Origin: Pandoraea captiosa
Lineage (GTDB): Bacteria > Pseudomonadota > Gammaproteobacteria > Burkholderiales > Burkholderiaceae
Direction of reading: 5' to 3'
DNA length: 64,000 nt
Assembly: GCF_902459775.1 (NCBI RefSeq)
Contig: NZ_CABPSQ010000003.1
Span: forward strand, 124,001-188,000
Below are positions 60,349 to 64,000 of this stretch, piece after piece; the stretch's first letter is position 1, and the number at the start of each line of letters is the position of its first letter. A program made the translations under genes and the position numbers. Under the pieces are notes generated by a model. It ran no database searches, was not told where the DNA came from, and saw nothing but the letters and a program-made list of their open reading frames with translations.

Positions 60349-61572
60349 ATGGCAATGACCGGGAAGAAAGTGGGAACGGGGAAAATGGGAAAAATGGGGG
60401 GGTGGGGAAGTCCATCGGACTTTTTCTGGAAAGACCGGATTCAAATCGACCTCAAGGAATATCGCTCCAGCTCGGTGTCGGCCAAGAGCGGTCAGGCCGT
60501 GTTGAAAACGTATCCGGGCACCCCCGACTTCCCGCCCTCGTTCAAGTTCTCATTTTTCAGGCTTGCCGTCGGCATCGCGAAGACGGTTCTCACGCGAGAC
60601 CCGGAAGACGACGACCTCATCAAGCAGGTGCGCTCCTCCCTTTATCAGCTCGATAGCACGATCGCGTCCGACACGAGTGACTTGCGACTCGTCAGCCGAT
60701 TCAGGAAGAAGTATCGCGATTTCTCGAAAGACTCGCGAATGGGCGAATTGGCTCAGGCCGTCTCGTTCATATTTGCGCAGGAAGTGCTCGGGCACCCGAT
60801 CGTGATGGACTTTCACGGGTTTCTCGACTGTCAGGGGATCGCAGAGATGTCTGCCCGAGACGCCGCGCCGGATTTCGCCTTGCTGCTAAAAGACGGCGTG
60901 AGAATACCCTGGCTGCTGGAGTCGAAAGGATCCAGCCCCAACAGCAAGAGCTTCGCCGTAAAGAGCAAACTAAAGGAAGCGCTCGATCAGTGTGACAGCG
61001 GTGACAACCATCTCTTCGCCAACACACAACCGGTGCCGTATTGCTCAGCGCGCAGTTTCGGCACGAAACTCATGGCATCGGAAGAGACCGACGCGTGGCC
61101 CAGCTTCCTTGCCTTTTGCGATCCGGAGAACGGCGGGGAGCAAGGAATGCCGTCTGCGATACGCGCGGCGAATCGTTATTACGCGGCATGGTTCGTCGTT
61201 GCCGGACACCGAGGCCTCGCGTCGCGCGTCAATCGCGGGCGTCTGACGTTGCTAGAATTCATGAACCATCATGAAGAGATGATCGTCGGCGACACCGTTT
61301 ATCTGGCGTACAGAAGCTCATCGAAGGGCTTTGACCTTTTCACGCCATTGCGTGCCAACAAAAAAGGGGTTCTCCCGAGAAGGACGCCGCGCCTCTGGTT
61401 GATTCGCAAGGACATTGTGCTGGCGTTGATCGAACAGGATGAAGACAAGCTGGTGGCGCTTTTTGAAGAGATGGCGTCACAACCCAACCAGGCGTTGGAT
61501 CAAGGTTTCATGCATTTCCGTGACGGCACCCTGTGTGAGATCAGCGACGCGCATGACGAGGCGCGCGGCTGA
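60349..61572 (+). CDS. Orphan protein with PD-(D/E)XK nuclease-like signature
   Basis: Up to 407 residues. A conserved-looking Glu (GELAQAVSFIF, about 133), then PD at 174-175 (DAAPDFALLL) and ESK at 191-193 (WLLESKG) reproduce the E-PD-(D/E)XK metal-binding core of restriction-like endonucleases. The C-terminal half (about 210-400) has no motif I know. Starts at 60349, 60385 and 60394 are all in frame; none has a good ribosome-binding site, and the first 20 residues (Gly/Lys/Met-rich) may be untranslated. No methylase or helicase neighbour. Confidence 0.68.
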   Translation: MAMTGKKVGTGKMGKMGGWGSPSDFFWKDRIQIDLKEYRSSSVSAKSGQAVLKTYPGTPDFPPSFKFSFFRLAVGIAKTVLTRDPEDDDLIKQVRSSLYQLDSTIASDTSDLRLVSRFRKKYRDFSKDSRMGELAQAVSFIFAQEVLGHPIVMDFHGFLDCQGIAEMSARDAAPDFALLLKDGVRIPWLLESKGSSPNSKSFAVKSKLKEALDQCDSGDNHLFANTQPVPYCSARSFGTKLMASEETDAWPSFLAFCDPENGGEQGMPSAIRAANRYYAAWFVVAGHRGLASRVNRGRLTLLEFMNHHEEMIVGDTVYLAYRSSSKGFDLFTPLRANKKGVLPRRTPRLWLIRKDIVLALIEQDEDKLVALFEEMASQPNQALDQGFMHFRDGTLCEISDAHDEARG

Positions 61573-61631
61573 CGCTTGTCGGGGCATACGCGGGTCGGCT
61601 CGATACGGCAGACGAAGCGTCGGGCGACACG

Positions 61632-62252
61632 TTATTCCGATTTTCCCTGTCCGGAATTCGCCGCGCTCGCCGGTTCGGCGTGTGCCTGACGTTCCATTCG
61701 CGCGCGCGTCGCCTCGTCGATCCGTGCGCGTATCGCGCGAAGCGGCGGCATCGCATCGGTGTACTTTCGTCCGTAGTCGAGATTGAACGTGTAGTCGAAA
61801 TCCGGCGGGTTATCGCCCTGCGTGTGTTGCAGCAGGGTTTCGAGCTTGTCCAACGCCTTGACCGCTCGGGCCTCGGGCGTCTTGGCTTGCGAATATTCGT
61901 CCCATAACGCGACGATCTTCTCTCGCAGTGGCGAATCGAGCGGCGCGCAAACTTCGAGAAGATCGCGGCGCTCGATGGCGTCTTTGTCGATGTCGCGCGT
62001 CTGTTCGGGGGCGGGCACGTCGCCGTGGAGCGCTTCACCGAGATCGTGAACGAGGCAGAGCTCCAGAATCCGCAGCCGGTCGACGTCGCCCAACTGGTCC
62101 ATGAAGACGGTCGCCATAAGAGCGAGTCGCCAACTGTGCTCGGCGGTGCTTTCGCGACGTCCCGACGAGGTACGCGCACTTCGCAGCACGTCCTTCAACC
62201 GCTCGCAGGTCCGCAGGAAATTCAACCGGCCATCCATTGTTGCTGCATTCAT
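61632..62252 (-). CDS. HD-domain hydrolase (YfbR/HDDC2-like)
   Basis: 206 residues. Metal-binding HD motif set: STAEHSWRLALMA (His, about 38), LVHDLGEALHGD (HD pair, about 68-69) and the later Asp in KALDKLETLLQH (about 130). Size and residue pattern match 5'-deoxynucleotidase YfbR and HDDC2, which remove the phosphate from deoxynucleoside monophosphates. The start at 62252 is preferred because upstream residues in the frame are not conserved. Convergent with the PD-(D/E)XK gene. Confidence 0.85.
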   Translation of the reverse strand: MNAATMDGRLNFLRTCERLKDVLRSARTSSGRRESTAEHSWRLALMATVFMDQLGDVDRLRILELCLVHDLGEALHGDVPAPEQTRDIDKDAIERRDLLEVCAPLDSPLREKIVALWDEYSQAKTPEARAVKALDKLETLLQHTQGDNPPDFDYTFNLDYGRKYTDAMPPLRAIRARIDEATRARMERQAHAEPASAANSGQGKSE

Positions 62253-62453
62253 TCGTCGCCCCGCTTTGCGCACACTCAACGATTCAGTGTAGGGGCGGAT
62301 GACGCGGGCATCCACGCATAATTTATGCGTCGCGCCCGGACAAGACGGAGTGACGAGGATGCTGCATCCGCGATGCGGAAAGCGGTTCGCATCACCGAGG
62401 GGAATGAAGAATTGGGAGTTGGGAATTGGCGAGGCAAATTGACGAGGCAAATC

Positions 62454-63086
62454 TTAGTCCCGCTGCCGTCGCGTGCGAGTGCGGGGGCGCTCCAGCGTCT
62501 CGACGAGCCGCGCGACCGTGCCGTCGGAGAGTGTAAAACGCGTCCAGCGGCAACGGCTATCCCGTATCGGGACGAGGGTCGATGCGTTGCAGCCCGTGTC
62601 GAATTCGACGGACTGCGCCGGACGATCTCCCCAACCGGCAGATCGAAGTGAAGCCTCGCTGGCCTGAATGGCCTCGGTCGCAAAAGGCCACAACGACTTG
62701 CCCATCAACGTCGATACCGGCGCGCAGAACTCTGCCGCCCGCGAGGGCGAGCACGCCAGCAACCGGTGCGTGAGATCGCAAACCAGATGCACGGGCAATG
62801 CGTTGAAATTGACCAGACGTGCAAGCGCGCCGTCGGCGGGCGAATCGAGACGCGCGACAAGCCACGGCTCGATACGGGCGAGGTCCTCTGCGCCGATCGT
62901 CAGGGTTCCGGCTTCCCATCGCGACACAGTGGACTGCGACACCCCGAACAACTCGGCGGCATGCGACTGCTTGATACGACGCAAGGCGCGCCAGCGCCGC
63001 AATGTCGCCGCCACCGCGTGAGGGTATGGTGTGGTGGTCGCGTCCACGCGTCGTAACCCTCCGAAGTTTTCGTACGAGACGGGCAT
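62454..63086 (-). CDS. XRE-family regulator with C-terminal sensor-like domain
   Basis: 210 residues. Helix-turn-helix about residues 26-72 (LRRWRALRRIKQSHAAELFG, VSQSTVSRWEAG). The C-terminal about 110 residues read like a PAS-type sensor (ALPVHLVCDLTHRLLACSPS). The target is unknown. It lies 46 bp after the end of the upstream alcohol dehydrogenase gene on the same strand, so it may be its partner. Confidence 0.82.
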   Translation of the reverse strand: MPVSYENFGGLRRVDATTTPYPHAVAATLRRWRALRRIKQSHAAELFGVSQSTVSRWEAGTLTIGAEDLARIEPWLVARLDSPADGALARLVNFNALPVHLVCDLTHRLLACSPSRAAEFCAPVSTLMGKSLWPFATEAIQASEASLRSAGWGDRPAQSVEFDTGCNASTLVPIRDSRCRWTRFTLSDGTVARLVETLERPRTRTRRQRD

Positions 63087-63132
63087 TATCCCGCACTTCC
63101 CGCATAGCTCGCCGGGCGCAACGAAGCCGTGC

Positions 63133-64000
63133 TTAGCCTTGCTCTCCGATCCGGATCACCACTTTTCCGAACGGGCCGCGGGCAAGATGCTCAAATGCCT
63201 GCACGGCCTCGTCGAAGCCATAGACGCGATCGATGACGGGCTTGATTTTGTGCGCATCGAGAAACACATTCATGCGCTCGAAAGACGTGCGCGGCGCGAC
63301 CGCAATTCCGCGAATCGTCGTTTGGCGGAATATCAGCGGCATCAGATCGATATTGCTGGTCTGGCCAGTGAGGAAACCCACCTGCGCAATGACGCCTTGC
63401 ACCTTGGTCGCGGCAATCGACTGGTTAATGCCGCTACCGCCGGCAACGTCGATCGTCACGTCAGCGCCCAAGCCATCGGTCAGTTCCAGCACCTTTGCCG
63501 ACCAGTCCGCATGCGTGGTGTAGTTGATGCCGTCCACCGCGCCGCTGGCTAGCAGTGATTTCACCTTCGCCAGATTCTCGTCCTTGCTCGATGTCACGAT
63601 CACGCGTGCGCCGAGCGCGACGGCAATCTGCGCAGCGAAAATCGATACACCGCCGGTGCCCTGCACGAGCACTGTCTGTCCCGCCTTGATGTCGGCGACG
63701 TCTGTCAGGGCATACCACGCCGTGAGCGCGGCGATCGGCAGGGTCGAGGCTTCCACGTCGCTCATCGAGGCCGGCGCGGCAACCGCACTGTCTTCGCGAA
63801 TGATCATGTACTCGGCGAGCCCTCCCGGCAGCGGCATACCAAGGCAATACGCCGGTTCGTCGGGGCCGGGCGCGCCGTCGATCCAATGCGAGTACAGCGT
63901 TGAATTCACGCGGTCGCCAACCCGAAAGCGAGTGACGCCGTCGCCGATCGCGACGACGGTCCCGGCCGCGTCGGACACGGGGATGAGCGGCTTTGGCACG
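63133..64000 (-). CDS. Zinc-type (MDR) alcohol dehydrogenase / quinone oxidoreductase, partial
   Basis: The visible 289 codons cover the catalytic and NAD(P)-binding domains; the true start is beyond the right edge, so about the first 50-60 residues are missing. PVSDAAGTVVAIGDGVTRF leads the groES-like domain. Rossmann motif VQGTGGVSIFAAQIAVALGA and GADVTIDVAGG. Typical of the COG0604 family, which reduces aldehydes, quinones or enones. Substrate unknown. Confidence 0.87.
   Translation of the reverse strand, partial: VPKPLIPVSDAAGTVVAIGDGVTRFRVGDRVNSTLYSHWIDGAPGPDEPAYCLGMPLPGGLAEYMIIREDSAVAAPASMSDVEASTLPIAALTAWYALTDVADIKAGQTVLVQGTGGVSIFAAQIAVALGARVIVTSSKDENLAKVKSLLASGAVDGINYTTHADWSAKVLELTDGLGADVTIDVAGGSGINQSIAATKVQGVIAQVGFLTGQTSNIDLMPLIFRQTTIRGIAVAPRTSFERMNVFLDAHKIKPVIDRVYGFDEAVQAFEHLARGPFGKVVIRIGEQG

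Noticed and set aside
1-64000. CRISPR arrays, prophage structural genes, rRNA operons
   Set aside because: None seen: no regularly spaced repeats, capsid or tail genes, or rRNA sequence in the window.

Overview
The window is high-GC (roughly 63 percent by eye) and reads as a chromosomal segment of a beta-proteobacterium of the order Burkholderiales. Gene content and protein style fit Pandoraea or a close Burkholderiaceae relative: an FtrABCD iron system, EgtB/EgtD, a Tat-exported Fe-SOD, and sugar-acid catabolism beside a Gram-negative porin. The genus is an inference from content, not a database match. || LEFT CORE (1-25.7 kb): a cobalamin adenosyltransferase (partial); a tightly packed FAD-oxidase operon (D-lactate dehydrogenase-like, glcD, a potassium channel, glcE) with no glcF; a MocR regulator; glutathione peroxidase; the PLP-homeostasis protein and proC; a Tat-exported peptidoglycan amidase; ubiA; the ferrous-iron operon ftrABCD; an Lrp regulator; a four-gene polar amino-acid ABC transporter ending in a strong terminator; a cytochrome c; a HAD phosphatase; exported Fe-SOD; a DUF1254 protein followed by an outer-membrane-protein remnant; and a cation-diffusion-facilitator exporter. 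|| ACCESSORY BLOCK (about 25.7-34.75 kb): lower GC, many genes without recognisable function, and much decay. It holds a methyltransferase, a membrane protein, an IS3-family element whose orfB is frameshifted, an MFS pump whose 5' end is fused to that IS, a 448-residue coiled-coil membrane protein, a small Cys-rich secreted protein, a toxin-antitoxin pair with a nonsense-mutated toxin, and an orphan cytosolic protein. It ends at tRNA-Leu(UAA). Two upstream copies of a tRNA-3'-end-like sequence (30644 and 33477) look like attachment scars of successive integrations, and no integrase remains. || MIDDLE CORE (34.8-43.8 kb): a two-part chromate transporter, the ergothioneine genes egtB-egtD, a DMT exporter, a translationally coupled pair of unknown genes, and a nitrate-reductase-associated protein. 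|| SUGAR-ACID REGION (43.9-59.1 kb): galactarate dehydratase (garD), 5-dehydro-4-deoxyglucarate dehydratase, 2-oxoglutarate-semialdehyde dehydrogenase, a PotABCD-type ABC importer, glucarate dehydratase (gudD), a porin and a FadR-type GntR regulator. Together these would take up D-galactarate and D-glucarate and convert them to 2-oxoglutarate. I find a shared operator-like motif (core GTCATCRTA) four times, in exactly the two divergent promoter regions of this pathway. An ECF sigma/anti-sigma/secreted-protein module sits in the middle. || RIGHT END (59.2-64 kb): an exported alpha/beta hydrolase, an orphan protein with a PD-(D/E)XK nuclease-like signature, an HD-domain hydrolase, an XRE regulator and a partial zinc-type alcohol dehydrogenase.
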